A stretch of 22,657 nucleotides of DNA from JBPCIX01 sp051005875 (lineage in GTDB: Bacteria; Actinomycetota; CADDZG01; JAHWKV01): contig JBPCIX010000002.1 in the NCBI GenBank assembly GCA_051005875.1, positions 1-22,657 on the forward strand. Direction: 5' to 3'. Each line of letters begins with the position of its first letter. Position 1 is the stretch's first letter. The notes under the pieces were generated by a model, which saw nothing but the letters and a program-made list of their open reading frames with translations, was not told the DNA's origin and did not search any database. A program made the translations under genes and the position numbers. Positions 13,907 through 20,020 of this stretch are shown piece after piece.

Positions 13907-14221
13907 ATGGACCCCGCACTCGAGTTGAAGACGGCTCGCAAGTTGGTTGGGCTCAGCCAGGCTGGGCTGGCTAAGAGGGCCGGCGTCCCCCAATCCACCG
14001 TGGCACGAATCGAAACCGGGGCGATTGATCCTCGGGCCAGCATGCTGGACCGGCTGTTAAGAGCTTGCTCGCGGCGCCTCCAAGCGGTGCCTGCTCTAGG
14101 AGTTGGCGTGGACCGAACCCAAATCCAAAGGATCCTCAAGCTGACTCCGGAGCAGCGTTTGGACCAGTCCATCGCGGCGGCAGCTAACCTGAAAGGGTTC
14201 TTGAAGGAACTGCGAAAGTAG
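13907..14221 (+). CDS. XRE-family HTH antitoxin/repressor
   Basis: 104 residues from ATG 13907. Residues 4-60 form a Cro/C1-type helix-turn-helix: LELKTARKLVGLSQAGLAKR, AGVPQSTVARIETGAIDP and LDRLLRACSRRL. The C-terminal 40 residues (ILKLTPEQRLDQSIAAAANL) match the short extension found in HTH proteins paired with nucleotidyltransferase-like toxins. It probably represses its own promoter through the palindrome at 13881-13898. There is no Shine-Dalgarno sequence, which fits a leaderless mRNA. The partner gene begins 6 nt after its stop. Confidence 0.85.
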   Translation: MDPALELKTARKLVGLSQAGLAKRAGVPQSTVARIETGAIDPRASMLDRLLRACSRRLQAVPALGVGVDRTQIQRILKLTPEQRLDQSIAAAANLKGFLKELRK

Positions 14222-14227
14222 ACCTAA

Positions 14228-14743
14228 ATGGCCGACTTCCAACCGGGAAAGCTATTCGAAGTACTCAGTCGCCACCGGGTGAAGTACGTGCTAATAGGGG
14301 GCGTTGCTGCGGCCTCTCAAGGGTCCCCAGACATCACACAGGACACAGATATTTGCTACGCACGTGACGAAGAAAACTTGAAGCGACTTGCCGAGGCGCT
14401 TGTCGAGATTGAAGCCGAATTGCGGGGCGCTCCTTCGGGACTGCCATTCAAATTGGATGCCAAGAGGCTAAGGATGGGCGGTAGCTTCACTTTCACTTCT
14501 ACGGCAGGCGATGTGGACTGCATAGGAACCCCGGCCGGGACCTCAGGCTATGAAGACTTGGCCCGATCGGCCGACGTCGTCACGTACAGGAATTCCGAGA
14601 TCCAGGTCGCGTCGATTCCGGACCTTATAAGAATGAAGAAGGCCGCGGGCAGATCAAAAGACTTGCGTCATCTAGAGACTCTGAGTGCCCTGGAGGAAGA
14701 GAGAGAAAAGCCCAAACCCAAGCCTGGCCGGGGCGGAGGCTGA
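14228..14743 (+). CDS. Nucleotidyltransferase-like putative toxin
   Basis: 171 residues. The N-terminal half has the polymerase-beta-like nucleotidyltransferase pattern: VLIGGVAAASQGSPDITQDT (hGG-x-A...S-x-G-S...T), the acidic pair in DTDICYA at about 38-40, and a later DVDCIG strand near 97. ASIPDLIRMKKAAGRSKDLR is the C-terminal helix seen in the AbiEii/MNT-type and DUF6036-like groups. Such proteins are often toxins that transfer nucleotides to tRNA or proteins, or partners of HTH antitoxins; the target here is unknown. The Lys/Pro/Gly tail is low complexity. It forms a two-gene operon with the XRE gene. Confidence 0.78.
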   Translation: MADFQPGKLFEVLSRHRVKYVLIGGVAAASQGSPDITQDTDICYARDEENLKRLAEALVEIEAELRGAPSGLPFKLDAKRLRMGGSFTFTSTAGDVDCIGTPAGTSGYEDLARSADVVTYRNSEIQVASIPDLIRMKKAAGRSKDLRHLETLSALEEEREKPKPKPGRGGG

Positions 14744-14980
14744 ACTTCTCGGCGGGTTGAACCTCCCCAGTCTGCCCGAAACCGGATGGCTTTGAGTAGC
14801 CGAGTCTAGGGGTCACCCTGTGGTGGCTGGCCGGGGACAGCCGGCTTACCAAAAAGGCCGCAGCGCAGTATCCGATCCGAAAACTCGATTTTCGTCTCTT
14901 TCGCCACCATTTGGGAGTCGGCCACTAAAGCGGCTTTGGGCCGACTCGAAGTTCAGCGCCAGCTCATGAACGGATGGCGG
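14744..14980. other. Intergenic DNA with two strong hairpins
   Basis: No coding region is supported here. CGAAAA/TTTTCG (14878-14894) is a 6-bp stem. A larger hairpin at 14915-14947 has a perfect 9-bp stem (GAGTCGGCC/GGCCGACTC) with an inner AAAG/CTTT stem. Neither carries a T-run. They could terminate or protect the upstream nucleotidyltransferase mRNA or belong to a small RNA. Confidence 0.45.
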
Positions 14981-15009
14981 TTGACTGGCTCCCCATCGGT
15001 CGTCAAAAT
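14981..15009 (+). promoter_or_regulatory. Candidate promoter for the leader RNA
   Basis: TTGACT (14981-14986), a 17-nt spacer and CAAAAT (15004-15009). The -35 matches consensus at 5 of 6 positions and the -10 at 4 of 6. Transcription would start near 15016, about 200 nt before the ATG at 15219. Confidence 0.5.
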
Positions 15010-15028
15010 AGTTGCGTGAATACTATTT
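15006..15028. promoter_or_regulatory. Inverted repeat at -10/start site
   Basis: AAATAGT (15006-15012) and ACTATTT (15022-15028) are perfect inverted arms separated by 9 nt. They cover the end of the -10 box and the predicted start site, a typical repressor-operator position. Confidence 0.45.
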
Positions 15029-15198
15029 GGGCGAAAGAGTCGGCGCGGGCCGGGTCATGGCTTCGGCCGACCGATCCGGCGGGACGGCCCCCGCTGAGCG
15101 GGCGTTTGGGATCTGCCTGCCAGTTTCATGGGACTGTTTTGATGTAGCGGTATCGTGTTTTGACGTTTTCGAGCCGCTCGGTTGAGCGGCTTTTTTTT
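15016..15198 (+). ncRNA. Putative attenuator leader RNA
   Basis: A roughly 180-nt predicted leader between the promoter and an intrinsic terminator. It contains a UUCG-tetraloop hairpin (15053-15072; GGTC and GGC arms), a CCCGC/GCGGG hairpin (15090-15102) and the terminator (15172-15198). The stretch 15093-15101 can pair with 15174-15182 over nine positions, including two G-U wobbles. That pairing would break the terminator stem and act as an antiterminator. I do not recognise a known riboswitch class. The simpler reading is that the terminator only ends the upstream operon. Confidence 0.4.
15172..15198 (+). terminator. Strong intrinsic terminator before a gene start
   Basis: A perfect 8-bp stem AGCCGCTC/GAGCGGCT with a GGTT loop runs into eight T residues. 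It ends 9 nt before the ribosome binding site of the next gene, so any promoter for that gene with room for this binding site probably lies upstream of the terminator. Confidence 0.9.
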
Positions 15199-15218
15199 GT
15201 TTGACAAGAGGACAAGTT

Positions 15219-16001
15219 ATGAGTGACATGTACTTAATTGATTTCAGTGGAGGCGACGAGGCCAAACAGTGGCGCGCAGAATTGGAAGCCAAACGCGAGC
15301 GAAACTATCGGCGCTACCTAGAGCATCTAATGAATGCAGCCAGCCTCGACCGGCTCACGGCAACCAGGGTGATGGATTGTCTTTTCCGCCACAACCACAC
15401 CGATGGAAGTGACTGCCCTTGCGGGTGCCACCCCCGGCTAAATGACGGCGACCTGCATGACTCCGGATTCGATTGCTCTTGCACCTGGGATGAAAAGAAA
15501 AGGAAAGAGAGGAGCGCTAAGTGGCTGGCGAACCTTGATGCGTATTGGGACAGTCCGGAAGGGCGCGCCATAAGCGAGCAGAACAAAAACGAGGAAAGGG
15601 CCATCAAGGAATGGATCGCTGCCCAGCCCGGATTGGAGGCGGAGCGCACCACCTTCGCTTGTCCCGAGCAATGGAAGGGGACGGTTGACGGCCACTCCTT
15701 CTACTTTCGCGAGCGTCATGGAACTTGGCGCATCGAAGTGGATCTTGAGCCCACCGGCGACTTCGCCAATCGCGTCGTCGACGTTGACGATTCAGGTGAG
15801 TTCGCCACGGAGCCGGTCCCAATCACAGCAGGCGAGGTAATTGCCGAGGGGGTGGAAGGTGAACTGGGAAAGACGGCGATCGACCACATCGACTTCATCG
15901 TTCGGAAGATTCGCGATTACGTATGGGGCTTATCCTGCGATCACCTAGGAGCGCTGTTTTTCTGCCCCAAGTGCGGCGAGCGCATGTCGACTCTGCAGTA
16001 A
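15219..16001 (+). CDS. Cys-rich protein of unknown function
   Basis: 260 residues from ATG 15219, with AGAGGA (15207-15212) as ribosome binding site; the TTG at 15201 lies upstream of that site and is unlikely. Near residues 65-90 there is a dense Cys/His cluster, DCPCGCHPRL followed by DSGFDCSCTWDEK, suited to metal binding. The C-terminus ends with CPKCGERM, half of a zinc ribbon that could pair with the Cys in LSCDHLG about 15 residues earlier. The middle is charged and helical (ERAIKEWIAAQPGLEAERTT). No catalytic motif, signal peptide or membrane segment is visible. I do not recognise the family. The terminator directly upstream suggests regulated expression, for instance by a metal or metabolite. 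Confidence 0.75.
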   Translation: MSDMYLIDFSGGDEAKQWRAELEAKRERNYRRYLEHLMNAASLDRLTATRVMDCLFRHNHTDGSDCPCGCHPRLNDGDLHDSGFDCSCTWDEKKRKERSAKWLANLDAYWDSPEGRAISEQNKNEERAIKEWIAAQPGLEAERTTFACPEQWKGTVDGHSFYFRERHGTWRIEVDLEPTGDFANRVVDVDDSGEFATEPVPITAGEVIAEGVEGELGKTAIDHIDFIVRKIRDYVWGLSCDHLGALFFCPKCGERMSTLQ

Positions 16002-16081
16002 CGCTCTGCGGATTTTCAGCCCTCCCGGACTGTTCAGGCATCGATTTTCCCTTTCTCTGAGCTCTAACCCATTACGGGAGC

Positions 16082-16594
16082 TTATGGCCAGTCTAGATCT
16101 AGGGCCTTGGCGATGGTGCTGAGTTTTAGGACCAGGCGCCGTGGATTGGTGGACACCGGCTGGAAATCGTACTTCGCGTAGAAAAGGGCAGCGCCTTCGT
16201 CAACTGCGTCGACCACCACCAGCTTGCCACCTACCAAGCGGCCCGCTTCAAGGATCGTAGAAAGGGCCCGCAAAAGGAACTCGCCTCCAAGGCCTTTGCC
16301 TTGCAGTTGCAGATGGAGAGCAAACTTGGCCAGAAGGACCGCCGGTATTGTGATTGGCGCTCCTCTGCTGATTCTTGCCGGGAGGTCCTGCCGCTCAACG
16401 AAATGAGGGGCGATGGCGAAGTACCCGAGTACCTCCGGTTTGGTCCCTTCCACCAATACATAGGTTCGTGTGCCTTGCCGGACGGCATGATGGGCGTAGT
16501 TGATAAGCCATTCGTTAAGCTCCTTGTTTTTGCAGTCGAAGCTCTTGAGTGAGTGGCGCTCGGAGAGCGGTTCGAGGCGCAGGCCAGCCGTCAA
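16082..16594 (-). CDS. tacT: TacT-type GNAT toxin
   Basis: 170 residues from TTG 16594, overlapping the antitoxin stop (TTGA). The GNAT core is visible: LGYFAIAPHFVE strand, LLAKFALHLQLQGKGLGGEF acetyl-CoA-binding motif (QGKGLG at 98-103) and ALFYAKYDFQPV near 136-147 with the likely catalytic Y139. Length and the DUF1778 partner match the TacAT/AtaRT toxin-antitoxin class. Characterised members acetylate the amino group of aminoacyl-tRNAs and stop translation. The TTG start and coupling probably limit toxin synthesis. Confidence 0.9.
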   Translation of the reverse strand: MTAGLRLEPLSERHSLKSFDCKNKELNEWLINYAHHAVRQGTRTYVLVEGTKPEVLGYFAIAPHFVERQDLPARISRGAPITIPAVLLAKFALHLQLQGKGLGGEFLLRALSTILEAGRLVGGKLVVVDAVDEGAALFYAKYDFQPVSTNPRRLVLKLSTIAKALDLDWP

Positions 16595-16863
16595 GCTATG
16601 CGACGGCGCCGGGCAACCTTCTTAGCTGCTCGCTTGAGGGCCGGCGCTTGCTCGGGCCGGTCAAGCACCTCAATCAGACGATCAAAGTAATCTCCAGGCA
16701 CCATTGTCGTCGTGTGCTCGCCGATGACATGATCGGCGCGTTCTATGGCCGCCTCAACAATGAACTTCGAAAGTGAAGAGCCCTCGAATTTTGCTGCTCT
16801 TTCGATTTGTTCTCTTTCCTGAATTGAAAGACGAGCCTCCAGGCGCTCAGACCTTGCTGCCAC
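16591..16863 (-). CDS. tacA: TacA-type DUF1778 antitoxin
   Basis: 90 residues from GTG 16863 with GGAGG 5 nt upstream; a longer frame from 16911 would begin inside the promoter. RSERLEARLSIQEREQIERA and KFEGSSLSKFIVEAAIERAD form the ribbon-helix-helix DUF1778 domain. The C-terminal VPGDYFDRLIEVLDRPEQAP segment is the toxin-neutralising region. The protein represses its own promoter together with the toxin in known systems. The promoter region lies at 16876-16908. Confidence 0.9.
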   Translation of the reverse strand: MAARSERLEARLSIQEREQIERAAKFEGSSLSKFIVEAAIERADHVIGEHTTTMVPGDYFDRLIEVLDRPEQAPALKRAAKKVARRRRIA

Positions 16864-16875
16864 AATTCCTCCATT

Positions 16876-16908
16876 CCGTACATTACACCGTACCGGAAGA
16901 TTATACGG
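16876..16908 (-). promoter_or_regulatory. tacAT promoter with repeated CCGTAC motifs
   Basis: A perfect TATAAT -10 lies on the minus strand (16905-16900). Two direct CCGTAC copies (16876-16881 and 16888-16893) and an inverted TACGG (16904-16908) surround it. This fits an operator for a ribbon-helix-helix repressor. No clear -35 is seen. Confidence 0.55.
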
Positions 16909-16948
16909 CACTTGCGGCCGCCCGGTGGCGTGATTACCCTTCCGTCAA

Positions 16949-17533
16949 ATGTCTAAGACCAGGCTAGAGGCGTTCAGCGACGCCGTTATAGCAATCATCA
17001 TGACGATTATGGTGCTGGAACTTGAGATTCCACATAAGCCTAGTTGGGGCGCGCTTCGACCGTTGATCCCAAAATTTCTGACCTACGTTCTTAGCTTCGT
17101 GGTCTTGGCCATCTACTGGAACAACCACCACCATTTGATCCATACGTGCAAAAAGATGAACGGAAAAATGCTTTGGGCAAACATGCACCTGCTCTTTTGG
17201 CTCTCGCTCACTCCGTTCGTGACAGGATGGATGGGCGAAAATCATTTCGCTCCGGCCCCCGTAGCAGCATATGGAGTGGTGCTCCTTCTCGCCGCAATCG
17301 CCTACTACATCCTTCAAACTCAAATAATCTCAGCTCATGGTGAAGGCTCGCTTCTGCAGCAAGCTATTGGAAAAGACATCAAAGGAAAGATCTCGCCGCT
17401 TTGCTATGTTGCTGCGATCCCGCTGTCCTTTTGGAACCGGTGGGCGGCCGTGAGCCTCTACGTCTTCGTCGGGATTTTGTGGTTAATACCAGACCGCCGC
17501 ATTGAATCACTTATCGAAAAAGAGAGCAACTAA
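16949..17533 (+). CDS. TMEM175-family (DUF1211) potassium channel
   Basis: 194 residues with the hallmark RLEAFSDAVIAIIMTIMVLEL in helix 1 (R-x3-FSD-x3-AI-x2-T). About six hydrophobic helices follow, as in bacterial TMEM175 channels, which conduct K+ as tetramers using helix-1 residues as the filter. The loop YWNNHHHLIHTCKKMNGKML after helix 3 is typical. The start at ATG 16949 lacks a Shine-Dalgarno sequence. The gene is divergent from tacAT and shares its 85-nt control region, so the two could influence each other. Length is normal. Confidence 0.88.
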   Translation: MSKTRLEAFSDAVIAIIMTIMVLELEIPHKPSWGALRPLIPKFLTYVLSFVVLAIYWNNHHHLIHTCKKMNGKMLWANMHLLFWLSLTPFVTGWMGENHFAPAPVAAYGVVLLLAAIAYYILQTQIISAHGEGSLLQQAIGKDIKGKISPLCYVAAIPLSFWNRWAAVSLYVFVGILWLIPDRRIESLIEKESN

Positions 17534-17564
17534 GTAGCGAATCTGCACGCGCTAGGCTGGGCCG

Positions 17565-18104
17565 GTGGGGCTCTTCAGAAAACAAGCGGGCGGGACTGGA
17601 AATTGGGCCCCCGCATCGCGGGCCAAGCCTCGGCCGGGGCAAGAGTCGGTTTGGGATTACCCCCGCCCCCCGAGACTCGAGCCCAGCAAGCGATTAGTTA
17701 GGGTTTATTTCGCGGATACCGAGATAGCTTTCAGCAACCGGGCGCTGCGAGTTCTCGAAACGGCCGGCCCACCGACCTATTACGTGCCGGCCGAAGATGT
17801 GGCTACGGGCCTGTTGGTTCAGGCTGAAGGCCACACGGCTTGTGAGTGGAAAGGTCTGGCCGCTTACTCCGACATCGTCGTCGGCGAGCGCCGGGCAGCC
17901 AGGGCGGCATGGTCGTATCCACATCCCAACCACGACTACGCAATCCTGGCGGGCTATTTTTCCTTCTACCCGGGCCGAGTCGACAACTGCTATTTGGACG
18001 ATGAACTCGTCACTGCCCAACCCGGCGACTTCTACGGGGGCTGGATAACCAAAGACATAGTGGGCCCGTTCAAGGGCGACCCAAGCGTTCCGAAAAACGC
18101 CTGA
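17565..18104 (+). CDS. DUF427-domain protein
   Basis: 179 residues from GTG 17565. The DUF427 fold is clear: ESVWDYPRPPRLEPS, then VYFADTEIAFSNRALRVLET, PPTYYVPAEDVATGLLV, CEWKGLAAYSDIVVGER, AAWSYPHP, and the closing FYGGWITKDIVGPFKGDP. The family has a small beta-barrel fold; its biochemical role is not established. The first 27 residues are basic and variable. There is no Shine-Dalgarno sequence; TAGGCT 7 nt upstream would fit a leaderless start. A 36-nt copy of its 3' end recurs at 19330-19365. Confidence 0.88.
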   Translation: MGLFRKQAGGTGNWAPASRAKPRPGQESVWDYPRPPRLEPSKRLVRVYFADTEIAFSNRALRVLETAGPPTYYVPAEDVATGLLVQAEGHTACEWKGLAAYSDIVVGERRAARAAWSYPHPNHDYAILAGYFSFYPGRVDNCYLDDELVTAQPGDFYGGWITKDIVGPFKGDPSVPKNA

Positions 18105-18146
18105 ACCCCAATAGCTTCGTAGCTCGTGTAGTGCTAGGGTCGGAGA

Positions 18147-18791
18147 ATGTCGAAGCTTCGCTTTCGAATCTCGCTGTCGCTGGATGGCTTTGTTGCCGGG
18201 CCCAATCAGAGCGTCGACAATCCGCTCGGAGTCGGCGGCACGCGATTACACGAATGGGTCGTCTCTCTTGCGGCCTTCAGGCGAATGCACGGGCTTGAGG
18301 GCGGCGAGGTCAACCTCAGCAACGAGATTCTCGAGGAAGCCCTTGTAAACGTCGGCGCTTCCGTGATAGGCCGAAACATGTTCGGCGGGCACCCAGGCCC
18401 TTGGGACCCCGAGAATCCATGGAACGGCTGGTGGGGGGACAACCCACCATTTCATCATCCGGTCTTCGTCCTAACGCATCACGCTCGCGAGCCGCTCAAG
18501 ATGGAAGGCGGGACGACTTTCCACTTTGCCACCGAGGGCATCGAGGGGGCACTTGAACAAGCCCGGGAAGCAGCCGGTGGCAAGGATGTGGGCCTGGGCG
18601 GCGGAGCTAGCACCGCCCGCCAGTATTTTGTCGCCGGACTTTTGGACGAGATGGAAATCAGCCTGGTGCCCACCCTGCTCGGCAGCGGCGAACGGCTGTT
18701 TCAGGATTCCGGCGACAACCTTTTCGGCATGGAACTTGTCCGCACGGTAGCCATGCCCAACGTAACGCATCTCCGCTTCGAGCGGCAGTAA
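18147..18791 (+). CDS. RibD_C/dihydrofolate-reductase-like protein
   Basis: 214 residues from ATG 18147 with GGAG just upstream. Motifs: ISLSLDGFVAGPNQSVDNPL at the N-terminus, VGASVIGRNMFGG near 68-80, HHPVFVLTHHARE, DVGLGGGASTARQYFVAGLL in the cofactor-binding region, and LVPTLLGSGERLF near the end. This is the longer form of the RibD_C/YwjB-like reductase family, NADPH-dependent by homology and with unknown substrate. It lies 42 nt after the DUF427 gene on the same strand. It converges with the YjbQ gene, whose stop is 18 nt away. Confidence 0.87.
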   Translation: MSKLRFRISLSLDGFVAGPNQSVDNPLGVGGTRLHEWVVSLAAFRRMHGLEGGEVNLSNEILEEALVNVGASVIGRNMFGGHPGPWDPENPWNGWWGDNPPFHHPVFVLTHHAREPLKMEGGTTFHFATEGIEGALEQAREAAGGKDVGLGGGASTARQYFVAGLLDEMEISLVPTLLGSGERLFQDSGDNLFGMELVRTVAMPNVTHLRFERQ

Positions 18792-18809
18792 AACCGCGCG
18801 CCTGCGCCG

Positions 18810-19271
18810 CTATTCGCCCATCACCTTTATGATCAGACGCTTTGAGCGGCCCCCATCGAACTCGGCATAAAACACCTGCTGCCAGGGGCCGAGGTCGAGC
18901 CTTCCGTTTGTTATCGGCACGATCACCTGATGGTGCACCAGCAGATTCTTGAAGTGACCGTCCCCGTTGTCTTCTCCGCCGAGGTGGTGCCGGTAGTCCC
19001 CCGGGTCCGGAAGCAGTTTTTCTGCCACCTCGTTGGCCGGCTTTTTCCAGGTCGGCGGCGCGAGCTTGTCGAGCCACTCCATCGCATCTTCGTGAAGGCC
19101 GGGCTCGTCATCGTTCACCCAAACGCCGGCCGTGATGTGCATTGCGGAGACCAACGCCATGCCCTCGACTACCCCAGAATCCCTAACGGCGGCCGCAATA
19201 TCTTCAGTAATTCGCACGAATTCACGGCGATTAGCCGTCTTGAAGGTCTTATAAACAGTGTGAGATTTCAC
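18810..19271 (-). CDS. YjbQ/UPF0047-family protein
   Basis: 153 residues. The family pattern is plain: ITEDIAAAVRDSGVVEGMAL, SAMHITAGVWVNDDEPGLHE, then GGEDNGDGHFKNLLVHHQVI and VPITNGRLDLGPWQQVFYAE. Conserved His residues (MHIT, GHFKN, LVHH) are present. E. coli YjbQ has weak thiamine-phosphate-synthase activity; the true role is unsettled. A short insertion (KLAPPTWKKPANEVAEKLLP) makes it slightly longer than the usual 130-140 residues. The start ATG 19271 is clear; no strong ribosome binding site is seen. Confidence 0.88.
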   Translation of the reverse strand: MKSHTVYKTFKTANRREFVRITEDIAAAVRDSGVVEGMALVSAMHITAGVWVNDDEPGLHEDAMEWLDKLAPPTWKKPANEVAEKLLPDPGDYRHHLGGEDNGDGHFKNLLVHHQVIVPITNGRLDLGPWQQVFYAEFDGGRSKRLIIKVMGE

Positions 19272-19329
19272 TCCGCAATCTTACAGAACACGAGCCTTAG
19301 GTCCATCGGGGCTCAGGCCTCCCTGAGAT

Positions 19330-19365
19330 GGTAAGGGCGACCCGAGCGTGTCCAAAAACGCCTGA
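19330..19365 (+). pseudogene. Duplicated 3' tail of a DUF427 gene
   Basis: The frame GKGDPSVSKNA-stop and its following bases match the end of the intact DUF427 gene (KGDPSVPKNA-stop, 18070-18104) at roughly 89% over 36 nt. No other DUF427 sequence is present here. It marks a recombination breakpoint or decay of a second copy. The 100 nt after it show no recognisable gene. Confidence 0.6.
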
Positions 19366-19466
19366 ACCGAGACCCATCAAAGATGTCGGCGCCAATCACT
19401 ATCATCCAGAGCCATGGATCACAAGAAGGATTTGGAACTCCTCCACCCAGGTCTTCCCTTCGAAAG

Positions 19467-19505
19467 GCGTCGCTGGATTTCTGGAGGCACTATCGGAACT
19501 ATCCC
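19467..19505 (+). pseudogene. Second fragment of a RelE-like toxin start
   Basis: ASLDFWRHYRNYP in frame, paralleling YASPDFWRHYQNLP at 1919-1963. The two share the 20-nt block GGATTTCTGGAGGCACTATC exactly. The antitoxin gene is not present in front of it. It overlaps the 3' end of the minus-strand gene ending at 19499. Confidence 0.5.
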
Positions 19506-19822
19506 GCCTTTCGTTTCTTAGACTTGGATTGCCACTCATCTATCAGCCTGGATGCCCAATCCAGGTTCTCAGCCGGGACGGGGCCATTGCGTTTTGTAAA
19601 CAGGCCGAAGGGCGTCGGGAATCTGCCCTTCGCAGTATTGCGAATGATTCGGGCGGTCGGGGAGCACCACCCGGCGCGGTACTTCAACCTTTGCTTGACG
19701 CGGCTTGGCTTTGTCCACGCTTCGACCTGACTAATACCCAGCGAGTGCTTCACCTTGCGTTTTGCTTTCGTTATGCCGAGCAAGGTGTTTAGCGATGGCC
19801 GCCGGTACCGCAGAAACTTCAT
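19499..19822 (-). CDS. Small basic conserved protein (RRPSLxTLLG type)
   Basis: 107 residues from ATG 19822: MKFLRYRRPSLNTLLGITKA, KRKVKHSLGISQVEAWTKPS, then a basic, Arg/Lys-rich middle and a C-terminal EWQSKSKKRKAG. The RRPSLxTLLGxTKAK opening recalls a short hypothetical family in actinobacteria whose function I do not know. A truncated copy sits at 12030-12195. Between the copies, 8 of 11 changed codons are synonymous in this frame (including CGC to AGG, both Arg), which argues that this strand is the coding one. High basic content suggests nucleic-acid binding, but that is inference. No clear ribosome binding site is seen. Confidence 0.65.
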   Translation of the reverse strand: MKFLRYRRPSLNTLLGITKAKRKVKHSLGISQVEAWTKPSRVKQRLKYRAGWCSPTARIIRNTAKGRFPTPFGLFTKRNGPVPAENLDWASRLIDEWQSKSKKRKAG

Positions 19823-19886
19823 ATCCCGTAGCTTATCGGGCTGCCGCTAAACTGATCTTTCATGTCAGTGAAGGAAGGATTACGTG

Positions 19887-19961
19887 ATGGGATCGCCCGA
19901 AGAGAACAAGGCTGTTGTGCGTAGATTTTACGAACCGCCAACATGGCTCAATTGGGGCTAA
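19887..19961 (+). pseudogene. 5' fragment of a SnoaL/NTF2-like gene
   Basis: GAAGGA followed by ATG 19887 and MGSPEENKAVVRRFYEPPTW, then LNWG-stop. ENKAVVRRFYE is the first helix of SnoaL-like polyketide-cyclase/NTF2-fold proteins, normally about 130 residues. After codon 16 the sequence is unrelated and stops at TAA 19959-19961. The expression signals and helix remain but no fold is possible. The following 60 nt to 20020 hold nothing recognisable. Confidence 0.6.
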
Positions 19962-20020
19962 TCAAGCTTCCCTTCTAGCCGCAGGATTCCTCATCACAAG
20001 GGGAGCGAAAGAGAGGGCGG

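Noticed and set aside
13173..13919. 248-codon minus-strand open frame
   Set aside because: It covers the antisense of the vapBC pair and the XRE promoter. The plus-strand genes have clear family motifs.
15201..15206. TTGACA as a -35 box for the Cys-rich gene
   Set aside because: No -10 lies at a suitable distance upstream of the ATG. A start from here would fall inside the coding region and lose the ribosome binding site.
15023..15292. 89-codon minus-strand open frame over the leader region
   Set aside because: It reads through the terminator hairpin and T-run, has low-complexity Ser/Lys content and lacks a ribosome binding site. The RNA-structure reading is better supported.
19328..19792. 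154-codon plus-strand open frame
   Set aside because: It runs across a DUF427 tail, a toxin remnant and the antisense of the 19499-19822 gene. The substitution pattern between the duplicated segments favours the minus-strand frame.
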